The translations under genes were made by a program, and so were the position numbers. The notes under the pieces are model-generated. The model saw only the letters and a list, made by a program, of their open reading frames with translations. It searched no databases and was not told the DNA's origin. From contig NZ_LXKN01000058.1 in assembly GCF_001692325.1 (NCBI RefSeq), positions 124,001 to 188,000 of the forward strand: 64,000 nucleotides of DNA, read 5' to 3'. How positions within the stretch are numbered: position 1 is the first letter of the stretch; each line of letters opens with the position of its first letter. This document shows, one piece after another, positions 32,634 to 42,352 of the stretch. The DNA is from Rhizobium sp. AC27/96 (GTDB taxonomy: Bacteria > Pseudomonadota > Alphaproteobacteria > Rhizobiales > Rhizobiaceae).

Positions 32634-35099
32634 TCACACCCTTTCCACAAACCCATCCAGCACTCTTTTCTGCCCCGCCCGATCAAACTCGATCGTCAGC
32701 TTGTTACCCTCGATCTCCGACACATTGCCGTTGCCGAACTTGATGTGGAAGACGCGGTCGCCGACAATGAATTTCGAGGGTTCTGAGGAGGTGGATTTGG
32801 CCACCAGTTCGCCGTCGATGGTGCGGGTCTTCGGGCCGCTTTCGCCATAGCCGATGCGTTCCACGGCGTGGCCGGAGCGAGAGCCCCAATTGTCGCGGGT
32901 GGCGTCGGTCTTGTTGGCCTGGGCGCGTTTCCAGCCTGGGGTAGAGTAGGAGTTGGCGAAGGGCTCGGCCTTGTCGAAGCGCGACTGGCCATAGCCGCCG
33001 CGGCCGTAACCGCCGTAGGATTGCTCGACCTCGGCGACTTCGACATGGGTGATCGGCAATTCGTCGAGGAAGCGGGAAGGGATGGTCGACTGCCATAGGC
33101 CGTGGATGCGGCGATTGGAGACGAACCAGATGTGGCAGCGGCGCTTGGCGCGGGTGAGGCCGACATAGGCGAGACGGCGCTCTTCCTCCAGGCCCGCACG
33201 GCCGCTTTCGTCCAGCGAGCGCTGATGCGGGAAAAGGCCTTCCTCCCAGCCGGGCAGGAAAACGGTCTCGAATTCCAGGCCCTTGGCCGAGTGCAGTGTC
33301 ATGATCGAGACGGCGTCGAGGTTTTCGTTCTGCTCGACATCCATGACGAGCGCGACATGCTCCAGGAACCCGCGCATGGATTCGAAACTGTCCATCGAGC
33401 GGATGAGTTCCTTCAGGTTTTCCAGCCGTCCGGGCGCTTCCGCCGATTTGTCGTTCTTCCACATGTCCGTATAGCCGGACTCTTCGAGGATCTGCTCGGC
33501 AAGGTCCGTATGCGGAGTGTTTTCGAGCAGGCCCTGCCAGCGGCGGAAGGACTGCACGACGTCGAACAGCGCCTTGCGCGGCTTCGGCTTCATCTCGTCG
33601 GTCTCGATGATGTCGGCTGCTGCCGCCAGCATCGGGATGTTGCGAGCGCGGGCATAATCATGCAGCGCGCGTATGGTGGTGTCGCCAAGGCCGCGCTTCG
33701 GCGTATTGACGATGCGCTCGAAGGCGAGGTCGTCGGCCGGCTGGCAGACCAGGCGGAAATAGGCCATGGCGTCGCGGATTTCGAGACGCTCATAGAAGCG
33801 GGGGCCACCGACGACGCGGTAGTTGAGGCCGAGCGTGACGAAACGATCTTCGAATTCACGCATCTGGAAGGAGGCGCGCACCAGGATCGCCATATCGTTC
33901 AGTCTATGCTGATTGCGCTGAAGCTGCTCGATCTCTTCGCCGATGGCGCGGGCTTCTTCCTCGGAATCCCAGGAGGCGTGCACCTGCACCTTGATGTCTT
34001 CGGGATCGGAACGGTCGGTAAACAGCGTCTTGCCGAGCCGGCCTTCATTATGGGAAATCAGATGGGCCGCGGCGCCGAGAATATGCTCGGTCGAGCGATA
34101 GTTGCGCTCGAGCTTGATCACCTTGGCGCCAGGAAAATCCTTCTCGAAGCGAAGGATATTGTCCACTTCCGCGCCACGCCAGCCATAGATCGACTGGTCG
34201 TCGTCACCCACGCAGCAGACATTCTGCAACTCGCCCTTCGGCCGCTGCGCCAGGAGGCGCAACCACATATATTGCGCCGTGTTGGTATCCTGATACTCGT
34301 CGACGAGGATATAGCGGAAGCGTTGGTGATAATCCTTCAGCACATCCGGATTCTGCCGGAACATGTTGATCGGATGCAGCAAAAGGTCGCCGAAGTCGCA
34401 GGCATTCAGCGTCTTCAGGCGATTCTGGTAGGCGGCGTAGAGTTCGCGGCCCTTGCCATTGGCAAAGGCGCGGGCGTCGCCCTCCGGAATCTCGGCCGGG
34501 CCGAGGCCCTTGTTCTTCCAGGTGTCGATCATGCCGGCGAATTGCTTGGCCGGCCAGCGCTTGTCGTCGATGCCCTCTGCCTGGATTAACTGCTTGATCA
34601 GGCGGGTAACGTCGTCGGTATCGAGAATGGTGAAGCTGGAGGAGAGGCCCACCAATTCGGCATGACGGCGCAGCAGTTTGACGCCAATCGAGTGGAAGGT
34701 GCCGAGCCATGGCATGCCTTCGACCGCCCCGCCGACGAGCAGGGCAACGCGTTCCTTCATCTCGCGCGCCGCCTTGTTGGTGAAGGTGACGGCAAGGATC
34801 TGGCTGGGGAAGGCGCGGTTGGTGGACAGGATATGGGCGATACGGGTCGTGAGCACCCGCGTCTTGCCCGTGCCGGCGCCGGCAAGCACCAGAACGGGGC
34901 CGTCGAGCGTCTCCACGGCTTCCGTCTGCTCCGGATTGAGGCCTGAGAGATAGTCCGGCCGGCGACCGCTGTCGCGCGCTGCCATGGCGCGTGCCGCAAT
35001 GCCGCCGCCGATGCTGCCGGTATCCGGCGCAGCGCGGCGCGGCGCCAGGTGCTCCGGCTCCTCGTCAAAGAAGGGAATGTCGTCATGTCCGATGGTCAT
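32634..35099 (-). CDS. uvrD: ATP-dependent DNA helicase UvrD/PcrA
   Basis: Superfamily 1A 3'-5' helicase of nucleotide excision and mismatch repair. From the ATG at 35099 it has 821 residues, longer than E. coli UvrD (720) owing to an N-terminal extension of about 50. Motifs: GLNPEQTEAV (Q motif), Walker A GAGTGKT at 74-80, VDEYQDTN, CCVGDDDQSIYGWRGA, and later VSIMTLHSAKGLEF and YVGLTRA. The C terminus ends in a Tudor-like segment (VGDRVFHIKFGNG) that contacts RNA polymerase in PcrA. A 360-bp gap separates it from the divergent efflux genes. Confidence 0.96.
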   Translation of the reverse strand: MTIGHDDIPFFDEEPEHLAPRRAAPDTGSIGGGIAARAMAARDSGRRPDYLSGLNPEQTEAVETLDGPVLVLAGAGTGKTRVLTTRIAHILSTNRAFPSQILAVTFTNKAAREMKERVALLVGGAVEGMPWLGTFHSIGVKLLRRHAELVGLSSSFTILDTDDVTRLIKQLIQAEGIDDKRWPAKQFAGMIDTWKNKGLGPAEIPEGDARAFANGKGRELYAAYQNRLKTLNACDFGDLLLHPINMFRQNPDVLKDYHQRFRYILVDEYQDTNTAQYMWLRLLAQRPKGELQNVCCVGDDDQSIYGWRGAEVDNILRFEKDFPGAKVIKLERNYRSTEHILGAAAHLISHNEGRLGKTLFTDRSDPEDIKVQVHASWDSEEEARAIGEEIEQLQRNQHRLNDMAILVRASFQMREFEDRFVTLGLNYRVVGGPRFYERLEIRDAMAYFRLVCQPADDLAFERIVNTPKRGLGDTTIRALHDYARARNIPMLAAAADIIETDEMKPKPRKALFDVVQSFRRWQGLLENTPHTDLAEQILEESGYTDMWKNDKSAEAPGRLENLKELIRSMDSFESMRGFLEHVALVMDVEQNENLDAVSIMTLHSAKGLEFETVFLPGWEEGLFPHQRSLDESGRAGLEEERRLAYVGLTRAKRRCHIWFVSNRRIHGLWQSTIPSRFLDELPITHVEVAEVEQSYGGYGRGGYGQSRFDKAEPFANSYSTPGWKRAQANKTDATRDNWGSRSGHAVERIGYGESGPKTRTIDGELVAKSTSSEPSKFIVGDRVFHIKFGNGNVSEIEGNKLTIEFDRAGQKRVLDGFVERV

Positions 35100-35459
35100 G
35101 CGGCCCAATGTAATGATTCTACCCTGAAAGGCAAAAGAAACGGGCCGAAAATAGAACAAAAAGTGCACATTCACAGGGAGAAAGCAGTGGGGGAAACGCC
35201 TTTTCGGTGTTCGATAGGCGACGTTGGGCTACGAATAAAACGCCTCGTTGTCCGCGCAAAGATTACAACTTCGTCATAATCGGCAGCAAAGCTTGCCGCA
35301 TATGTATAAAAAAACGATATTGCAGCAAATCGGGCACAATCGTGCGTTATACCACCGCCGACCCGTATTTGGCCTCAGTCAGTGCGCTTGACGAAAAGAG
35401 GCCATACCGAACTGACGACGCGATTTCATCGCCTCTGACACAAAGAGCCGGAGACGTAC
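35100..35459. other. Intergenic region between uvrD and the efflux operon
   Basis: A 360-bp divergent region. I found no gene and no clear LexA-type box (GTTC-N7-GTTC). An AT-rich patch with TTGCCG and TATAAA-like sequences near 35293-35320 may be part of the efflux promoter; no regulator gene is adjacent. Confidence 0.4.
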
Positions 35460-36626
35460 ATGACCGCCTGGAAGCAACTTTCCTTGTGTTTTTTCTTGCT
35501 GGTAGCAGGTTTTGCCGCCGCCGTGGCCTTTGTGCCCGGCGCAGCCGGCCTTTTGCGAGGCGTAGGTGTTCCCGAGGCTGCCGTAGCGGTCCTTGCGCCT
35601 GGCAAGAACAGCAATGGTGGGAAACAGGCGGATGCGGCCAATGGCGCAGGGCGGCGCGGGCAGAATGTGCCTTTGGTGGTCACCGAGCCAGTGGTTGGCG
35701 CTATCGTCAATGATCGCCTGAGTGCGATCGGCACGGGCGATGCCATTCGTTCCGTGGTCGTCATGCCGCAGGCGGCCGGCACGATCCGTGAAATCCTCAT
35801 CAAATCCGGCGACCGCGTGAAGCAGGGGCAGGTGCTGGCGCGCCTCGACGATGACGAGCAGATCATTGCCCGCGGCCAGGCGGAAGTGGCGCTGAAGAGC
35901 GCCTCCGAGAAATCTCAGCTTTATCGCAATATCAAATCCAGCGTTTCGCGCATGGATGTCTTCGACGCCGAGATCGTCGAGCAGGGTGCGAAACTCGCGC
36001 TGCAATCGGCGGAGCTGGCGCTGAAGCGCCGCGACGTCGTTGCGCCGATCGATGGCATCGTCGGCATCGTGCCCGTTGTCGTCGGTGATAACGTGACGAC
36101 GGCCACCAGCATCGTCATGCTTGATGATCGCTCCGAGATTCTGGTGGATTACTGGGTGCCGGAACGCTTTGCCAACACGGTCAAGGTCGATCAGCCGGTC
36201 GAGGCGACATCGGTTGCGCTGCCAGGACGCGTCTTCACGGGTGCGGTCGAGGCGGTGGACAATCGCGTCGATGGCGCCAGCCGGACCCTGCGCATTCGCG
36301 CGCGCATCGACAATGCCGCCGATGAGCTCCGCGCCGGCATGTCCTTCAACGTCGGCATGCGTTTTGCCGGCGATACCTATCCGTCCGTCGATCCGCTTGC
36401 CGTGCAATGGGATGGGGAGGGCGCCCATGTCTGGCGCGTCGCTAACGGCAAGTCGTCGAAGGTGCGGGTCAGTATCGTCCAACGCAATCCTGATGCCGTC
36501 TTGGTCAAGGGCGATCTTCGCGATGGCGATCCCGTCGTCATCGAGGGGCTGCAGCGCGTGACCGAGGGCGGCGACGTGCGCTTTGCGCGCGATGTCGCCC
36601 AGGCGACGGAGGTCATCACGCAATGA
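35460..36626 (+). CDS. RND efflux periplasmic adaptor (membrane fusion protein)
   Basis: A 388-residue HlyD-type adaptor that joins an RND pump to an outer-membrane channel. The N-terminal signal/anchor spans about residues 5-27. The biotinyl-lipoyl half motifs GTIREILIKSGDRVKQGQVLARLDD (about 103-127) and KRRDVVAPIDGIVG (about 190-203) flank a short alpha-hairpin. The ATG follows GGAGACG. Its stop overlaps the pump's start in ATGA, so the two are coupled. No TolC gene is in the window. Confidence 0.93.
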   Translation: MTAWKQLSLCFFLLVAGFAAAVAFVPGAAGLLRGVGVPEAAVAVLAPGKNSNGGKQADAANGAGRRGQNVPLVVTEPVVGAIVNDRLSAIGTGDAIRSVVVMPQAAGTIREILIKSGDRVKQGQVLARLDDDEQIIARGQAEVALKSASEKSQLYRNIKSSVSRMDVFDAEIVEQGAKLALQSAELALKRRDVVAPIDGIVGIVPVVVGDNVTTATSIVMLDDRSEILVDYWVPERFANTVKVDQPVEATSVALPGRVFTGAVEAVDNRVDGASRTLRIRARIDNAADELRAGMSFNVGMRFAGDTYPSVDPLAVQWDGEGAHVWRVANGKSSKVRVSIVQRNPDAVLVKGDLRDGDPVVIEGLQRVTEGGDVRFARDVAQATEVITQ

Positions 36627-39600
36627 CCGGCCACAATGATGATGTGACCGAATCCGGTGCTAGCCACGCCAAGCAGTCATTCACGGCAATCTTCGTGCGC
36701 CGGCCGATCCTGGCGCTGGTCTTCAATACGCTGCTGGTCGTTGCCGGTCTCGCCGCTTATTTCGGCGTCGAAGTCCGCGAACTGCCTGACGTCGACCGTC
36801 CCGTCGTCACTGTCAGAACGATGTTCGACGGCGCGTCGCCGCAGACGATCGACCAGGAGTTGACCAAGGTCATCGAAGGCGCGGTAGCCCGCGTCAGCGG
36901 ATTGAAGTCGGTCTCCTCCAGCTCCTCCTTTGGGCAAAGCAGAGTGACGTTGGAGTTTTCCGATGCCACGGATCTTTCCGTCGCGGCCAACGATGTGCGC
37001 GATGCGATCGGCCGTATCACCGAGCAATTGCCAGATCAGGCCGATGCGCCGCAGATCGTCAAGGCGGATTCGGATTCGCAGCCGATCATGCGCCTTGCCG
37101 TCACCTCCAATACGCTGACGATGGATGACCTGACGCAGCTCGTCGACAAGGAGATCACCGATCGACTGGCTTCGGTGGAAGGCGTTGCCGATGTCGAGCT
37201 TTACGGCGATCAGGAGAAGGTTTTCCGCATCGATGTCGATCAGGCAGCGCTTGCCGGGCGAGGGCTGACGATTGGCGATCTGACGACGGCGCTTGCGACT
37301 GCGGCCCTCGACGTGCCTGCGGGGTCGCTGAAAAGCGCGCGCCAGGATATCGTCGTGCGCGCCACCGCGGCGCTACAGACACCGGAAGAATTCGCGCGGC
37401 TGATTATTAAAGATCGCGTCCGGCTCTCTGATGTCGCCACCGTGACGCTCGGTCCGCGCGACGGGACGACCGCCTTGCGTTCCAACGGCGTGCAGGGTGT
37501 CGGGCTTGGCATTATCCGTCAGGCGCAGTCGAACACGCTGAATATCTCCGAAGGCGTGAAGGGCGTCGTTGCGCAGCTTGCGAAGACGCTTCCGGAGGGG
37601 ACGCGGATCGTCATTACCAGCGATGACGCCGTCTTCATTCAGGGAGCGATCCACGAGGTCGTGCTGGCGCTGATCCTTTCGGCCCTGATCGTCACCGTTG
37701 TCATCTACCTCTTCCTGCGCGATTGGCGGGCAACGCTGATCCCGGTCGTCACCATGCCGGTGGCGCTGACGGGCACGCTTGCCGCGCTCTACATGGTTGG
37801 CTTCTCCATCAACATCCTGACGCTGCTGGCGATCGTGCTGGCCACCGGCCTCGTGGTCGACGACGCCATCGTCGTGCTTGAGAATATCGTGCGCCGCAGG
37901 GCCGAGAAGATCGGGCCGCGGGCGGCGGCCGTGCTTGGCACCCGCGAGGTGTTCTTCGCCGTTATCGCGACGACAGCGACGCTTGCCGCTGTGTTCATTC
38001 CGCTGTCGTTTCTACCGGGGCAGGTGGGCGGCCTGTTCCGCGAGTTCGGTTTCGTGCTTGCTTTCTCAGTCGGCCTGTCATCCATCGTGGCGCTGACGCT
38101 TTGCCCGATGCTTGCTTCGCGGATGCTGACCAAGGAGATGCGCGAGGATCATGGCGTGCTCGGGCGCTTCGGCGAGCTGTTTGCCGATGTCTACCGGCGA
38201 ACGTTGCGAGCCTGCCTGAACGGGCCGTTGGTCGTCATCGTCTTCTGCGCCCTGTTTTCCGCCGCCGCTGTTCTCGCGTTCTTGAATGTCAAAAGCGAGC
38301 TCACGCCGAACGAAGACCGCGCCATGGTCATGCTTCGCTTGACGACGCCGCAGGGAGCGGGGCTCGATTATACGAAGGATCAGCTGCAGCGCGTCGAGGA
38401 GGGGCTGCAGCCGCTGATGGATAGCGGCGATATCCGCAACATCTACGCGATCTCTGGCATGAACAGCCAGAAGAACAGCGGCTTCATGGTGCTGACGCTG
38501 GCGCCCTGGAGCGAACGGCATCGCACGCAGCAGGATATCGTTTCCGATATCAATCGCGCCATGGCCGATGTGCCGGCTCTTCGCGGTAACGTCGTTCAGG
38601 CGAACAGCCTGCGTATCCGTGGCGCCGGCAGCGGCGTACAGATGGCACTCATCGGCAACAATCACGAGGCGCTGACGGAATCGGCGCTGAAGCTGGTGCA
38701 GGCACTCGACGCGACGGGGCAGTTCGACACGCCCCGGCTCAACAACGAACCGACGCAGGCCCAGGTCTCCGTTGCCATCGACCGCGAGCGCGCGTCCGAT
38801 CTCGGTGTCGACATAGCGGGCCTTTCGGTGGCGCTGCAGTCCTTGCTGGAAGGGCGTTCCGTCGTCGATGTCTTCGTTGCCGGCGAATCCTACCCGGTGC
38901 TGCTAACCTCGACGATGCGCCCGATCGACGATCCCACGGATCTCGAAAACGTCTTCCTGAAGACGGGCGATGGCAAGATCGTGCCGATGTCGGTAATCGC
39001 GTCCCTGAAGGAAAATGCGGTCGCGCCGCAGCTGACCCGCGAGCAGCAGCTGGCCTCGGTTGCGATCACCGCCGGCCTCAAGAACGGCATGTCGCTGGGA
39101 CAAGCCGTCGAAGAGGTCACGAGGATCGCGGCGCCGCTATTGCCGCCCGGCGCGCGGCTGATGCCGCTGGCGGAAGCCGCGACGCTGGAGGAAAATTCCA
39201 GCGGCATGGCGCTGACCTTCGGCTTTGCCATCGTCATCATCTTCCTTGTGCTGGCCGCGCAGTTCGAAAGCGTGTTGTCGTCGCTGATCATCATGTCCAC
39301 GGTGCCGCTGGGCCTTGCCTGCGCGGTCTTCGCTCTGGTCATCACAGGTTCCAGCCTCAACATTTACAGCCAGATCGGGCTGGTGCTGCTCGTCGGCGTC
39401 ATGGCGAAGAACGGTATCCTCATCGTCGAATTCGCCAACCAGCTCCGTGACAAGGGCGAGGGTGTGCGCGATGCGATCGAGAAGGCCTGTGCGCTGCGTC
39501 TGCGCCCCGTCATGATGACCATGATCGCGACCATCCTCGGCGGCGTGCCGCTGGTGTTTGCCGAAGGGGCCGGCGCGGAGGCGCGCGTCGCGCTCGGCTG

Positions 39601-39778
39601 GGTGATCGTCGGCGGGCTAGGTTTTGCGACATTGGTGACGCTCTACATCACGCCTGTCGCCTACCTCCTCATTGCCCGCTTTGCGAAGCCACAAACCCAC
39701 GAGGAGCAGCGCTTGCATGATGAGATGTCGGATGCCGCACTTCGTTCGAAGCTTGCCAATCTGAGGGCTGCGGAATGA
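36623..39778 (+). CDS. RND family efflux transporter permease
   Basis: A 1051-residue inner-membrane proton-drug antiporter of the AcrB/HAE-1 superfamily, with 12 transmembrane segments and two large periplasmic loops. The proton-relay pair D413-D414 lies in TGLVVDDAIVVLEN in TM4, and the RND signature GLSSIVALTLCPMLASRML is near residues 485-503. The substrates cannot be read from sequence; the short adaptor with few hairpin residues suggests the MexF/MdtB-like side of the family. It is the second gene of a two-gene operon. Confidence 0.95.
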   Translation: MTGHNDDVTESGASHAKQSFTAIFVRRPILALVFNTLLVVAGLAAYFGVEVRELPDVDRPVVTVRTMFDGASPQTIDQELTKVIEGAVARVSGLKSVSSSSSFGQSRVTLEFSDATDLSVAANDVRDAIGRITEQLPDQADAPQIVKADSDSQPIMRLAVTSNTLTMDDLTQLVDKEITDRLASVEGVADVELYGDQEKVFRIDVDQAALAGRGLTIGDLTTALATAALDVPAGSLKSARQDIVVRATAALQTPEEFARLIIKDRVRLSDVATVTLGPRDGTTALRSNGVQGVGLGIIRQAQSNTLNISEGVKGVVAQLAKTLPEGTRIVITSDDAVFIQGAIHEVVLALILSALIVTVVIYLFLRDWRATLIPVVTMPVALTGTLAALYMVGFSINILTLLAIVLATGLVVDDAIVVLENIVRRRAEKIGPRAAAVLGTREVFFAVIATTATLAAVFIPLSFLPGQVGGLFREFGFVLAFSVGLSSIVALTLCPMLASRMLTKEMREDHGVLGRFGELFADVYRRTLRACLNGPLVVIVFCALFSAAAVLAFLNVKSELTPNEDRAMVMLRLTTPQGAGLDYTKDQLQRVEEGLQPLMDSGDIRNIYAISGMNSQKNSGFMVLTLAPWSERHRTQQDIVSDINRAMADVPALRGNVVQANSLRIRGAGSGVQMALIGNNHEALTESALKLVQALDATGQFDTPRLNNEPTQAQVSVAIDRERASDLGVDIAGLSVALQSLLEGRSVVDVFVAGESYPVLLTSTMRPIDDPTDLENVFLKTGDGKIVPMSVIASLKENAVAPQLTREQQLASVAITAGLKNGMSLGQAVEEVTRIAAPLLPPGARLMPLAEAATLEENSSGMALTFGFAIVIIFLVLAAQFESVLSSLIIMSTVPLGLACAVFALVITGSSLNIYSQIGLVLLVGVMAKNGILIVEFANQLRDKGEGVRDAIEKACALRLRPVMMTMIATILGGVPLVFAEGAGAEARVALGWVIVGGLGFATLVTLYITPVAYLLIARFAKPQTHEEQRLHDEMSDAALRSKLANLRAAE

Positions 39779-40026
39779 AGGCGGCACGGATGAGTTGCTT
39801 TCTCTTCGTCCCACGCTCTCATTTATGGTAAATCATGCGTTCCGATTAGCGGTTTATTAAGCGTGTTTGCTAATCATAGCGGCATGTAACCGCTGGGGTT
39901 CGGGTGTTGTTTTTGCCCGGCTCCTCGTCCGCCGATACTCTCGGCCCGCGTGCATGAGCGCCCGCGGCAAGGTTCCGATGTCTCCCTGTATTTGTTGCGT
40001 ATTGTTGCGTCCGGAGTTCGTGTGCC

Positions 40027-41040
40027 GTGAGTATTTTTTCGACCTTCATCAGGGTCAGTCCCTCTGTGAATACAGCGCTGGAAGTGTTGAAGAACACCCA
40101 GGCAAAATTGACCAATGCGGAGCGGCAAATGTCGTCCGGACTGCGGGTGCAGACGGCCAATGACAATGCCACCTACTGGAAAATCTCGGTTTTGACGCAT
40201 ACCGACATCGGCGCGATCTCGTCGGTGCAGGATGCGCTCGGCCTTGCGGCATCCACGGTGAATACCGCGTCCACGGGCGTCAGCAGCGCGATCGACGTCG
40301 TGACGCAGATCAGGACGAAGCTGGTCAGCGCCTACGAGACGAGCGTCGACAGGACCAAGCTCAATGATGAGATCACGCAGCTCAAGCAGCAGTTACGCAA
40401 TGTCGGGGAGTCGGCGACCTTCAACGGTGTCAACTGGACCGTGCTGGAGGATGGCACCGATCCGACGCAGCCGCATCAGGTGCCCGGTTCTCTCATCCGC
40501 GGCAGCAATGGAACCGTCTCGATCGGCATGCTGAGCTACGAAGGCGTGACATCGACGAGCGGGACCATCACGTCAAGCGATGCGCGTTACCTGATCGACG
40601 ACCGGTCGAGCGGCTCCGGCGGATACGGCGTGCTGACGTCGACGGCCTTTGCCACCGCCGCCGGTTCCGCCAAGGATTATGTGCTGATCGGCAGCAAGAA
40701 CGGCAATACGAGCGGCCAGGTCGAAATCTCGCTCGATGCCAATACGACGAAGGGTGCCCTGACCGATATGGTCAACACCGTGACGGGGATGCTGCAGCAG
40801 CTGAACACAATCGGCTCCGCCTTCGGTTCTCTCGAATCCCGCATCGGTCTGCAGACGGCGTTCGCCCAGCAGCTCAGCGATTCGCTGACCAGCGGCGTCG
40901 GCAAGCTCGTGGACGCCGATATGGAGCAGCAGTCCAGCAAGGTCCTGGCGTTGCAGACGCAGCAGCAGCTCGGACTGCAGTCACTCTCGATCGCCAATGC
41001 GAGCTACAACACCGTGCTGCAGCTCTTCCAGAATCTCTAA
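40027..41040 (+). CDS. Flagellin
   Basis: A 337-residue filament protein. The start is GTG at 40027 behind GGAG. The conserved N-terminal D0/D1 region (NTALEVLKNTQAKLTNAERQMSSGLRV) and the C-terminal region (LVDADMEQQSSKVLALQTQQQLGLQSLSIANAS) are intact, with a variable middle of about 130-230. The length is typical of rhizobial flagellins. No other flagellar genes are here, so it is a detached flagellin copy, probably a minor one. The 248-bp upstream gap shows no gene. Confidence 0.93.
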   Translation: MSIFSTFIRVSPSVNTALEVLKNTQAKLTNAERQMSSGLRVQTANDNATYWKISVLTHTDIGAISSVQDALGLAASTVNTASTGVSSAIDVVTQIRTKLVSAYETSVDRTKLNDEITQLKQQLRNVGESATFNGVNWTVLEDGTDPTQPHQVPGSLIRGSNGTVSIGMLSYEGVTSTSGTITSSDARYLIDDRSSGSGGYGVLTSTAFATAAGSAKDYVLIGSKNGNTSGQVEISLDANTTKGALTDMVNTVTGMLQQLNTIGSAFGSLESRIGLQTAFAQQLSDSLTSGVGKLVDADMEQQSSKVLALQTQQQLGLQSLSIANASYNTVLQLFQNL

Positions 41041-41200
41041 TCGTCGACCCCTCGGGATCTCGGGGCGGCGATTGGTGTTCTGAAAAGCCGCACGTTTGCG
41101 CTGTGCACAGGGGACAACGGTCCGGAGAAGTTTTCTCTTCATCATATTGCCGCAATGCTTCATATCTGCTGCGGCCATCGAACTGGAGAGCGACGATTCT

Positions 41201-41869
41201 ATGATCAAGAAAATTGCCATGCTTGCCCTAGCGGCGGCCTTTTTGAACGCATGCACGACGACCGACCCCTATACGGGCGAGCAGAAGATGTCCAACACGG
41301 CAGGCGGTGCGGCACTCGGTGCGGGCGTCGGTGCTGTGGCCGGCCTTCTGATCGGTCATTCGCCGTCTTCGCGCCGCAATGCAGCGCTGATCGGCGCCGG
41401 CGTTGGCGCACTCGCAGGTGCCGGCATCGGCAACTATATGGACCAGCAGGAATCCGAGCTGCGCGCGCAGCTGCAGGGCACCGGGGTTTCGGTTACCCGC
41501 GCCGGCGACCGCATCATCCTGAACATGCCGTCAGCGATCACCTTCGATATCGACCGGGATGCGATCAAGCCGGAATTCTTCGCGACGCTTAATTCGGTCG
41601 CCATCGTTCTGCGCAAGTTCAACCGCACGCTGATCGACGTCAACGGTCATACGGACTCGACCGGCAGCCTGCAGCATAACCAGGATCTGTCCGAACGCCG
41701 CGCCGGCTCGGTTGCCTCTTACCTTGGCAGCCAGGGCATCGACCAGCGCCGCATGTCTGCCATTGGCTTCGGTCCGACGCAGCCGGTTGCATCCAACGCG
41801 AGCGAAGCTGGACGCGCCCAGAACCGCCGCGTCGAGATCCAGATCGCGCCGATCACGCAGAACGGCTAA
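41201..41869 (+). CDS. OmpA family lipoprotein with glycine zipper
   Basis: A 222-residue outer-membrane lipoprotein. From the ATG at 41201 (GGAGAG upstream) the signal peptide ends in the lipobox LNAC (Cys near residue 18). A glycine-zipper stretch (about 35-75, GGAALGAGVGAVAGLLIG and ALIGAGVGALAGAGIG) precedes the OmpA C-terminal peptidoglycan-binding domain. That domain carries NGHTDSTGS and the NQDLSERRAGSVA segment with the diaminopimelate-contacting Asp and Arg. It resembles YiaD. It probably tethers the outer membrane to the wall. Confidence 0.93.
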   Translation: MIKKIAMLALAAAFLNACTTTDPYTGEQKMSNTAGGAALGAGVGAVAGLLIGHSPSSRRNAALIGAGVGALAGAGIGNYMDQQESELRAQLQGTGVSVTRAGDRIILNMPSAITFDIDRDAIKPEFFATLNSVAIVLRKFNRTLIDVNGHTDSTGSLQHNQDLSERRAGSVASYLGSQGIDQRRMSAIGFGPTQPVASNASEAGRAQNRRVEIQIAPITQNG

Positions 41870-41883
41870 GCCTTTCTCAATCC

Positions 41884-41916
41884 AAAACGGCCGGGTCTCA
41901 CGATCCGGCCGTTTTT
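41884..41916. terminator. Bidirectional terminator between the OmpA gene and the DUF2000 gene
   Basis: An 11-bp stem AAAACGGCCGG / CCGGCCGTTTT with a ten-base loop and T runs on both strands, between convergent genes. Confidence 0.9.
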
Positions 41917-41930
41917 CTTGCGCGCTGTCA

Positions 41931-42338
41931 TCACGCGTGCATGCTTGCGCCCTTGGTGATCTTGTCGACGATCTTCTTGTCGGCCCGGATGGCGATGCCG
42001 ACGACCTTGGCGTCTTCGGGGGCGAATTCGGAAAAGACGGCGCGATTGGCCGCGTCATGGCCGGTCGCAAACATTTCCTCAATGAACAGCGAAGAGGTGA
42101 CGCCGCGTTCCAGCGAGCGGCGATGGATGGTGGCAATGCTGCTTTCGTCGGCCGAGAGGACGATGATCGGCTGGATCGATAATGCGTTGTAGACGTTGCC
42201 GGCACGATCGCGATAGGGTTCGCCGATGATTTCCGGATTTTGTCCGGCTATGCCGCTTGTGAGAAATGCGGTCACATTCAGTTTTTGCCAGGATTGAAGG
42301 TCGCTTCGCAGGACGATCGCGATTTTGGTATCGAACAT
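41931..42338 (-). CDS. DUF2000 family protein
   Basis: A 135-residue protein of unknown function. The start FDTKIAIVLRSDLQSWQKLNVTAF and the middle QPIIVLSA match DUF2000, a family with a peptidyl-tRNA-hydrolase-like (PTH2) fold. No catalytic function is established. It is divergent from an AraC regulator with only 14 bp between start codons, an arrangement I recall as common for this family, so the regulator probably controls it. Confidence 0.87.
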   Translation of the reverse strand: MFDTKIAIVLRSDLQSWQKLNVTAFLTSGIAGQNPEIIGEPYRDRAGNVYNALSIQPIIVLSADESSIATIHRRSLERGVTSSLFIEEMFATGHDAANRAVFSEFAPEDAKVVGIAIRADKKIVDKITKGASMHA

Positions 42339-42352
42339 CGGTGGTCACTTTC

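Noticed and set aside
33102..34589. Long plus-strand open frame opposite uvrD
   Set aside because: Shadow of a G+C-rich helicase gene; its composition reflects the complementary codon pattern only.
35100..35459. LexA box upstream of uvrD
   Set aside because: GTTC occurs near 35207, but there is no second GTTC at the required seven-base spacing.
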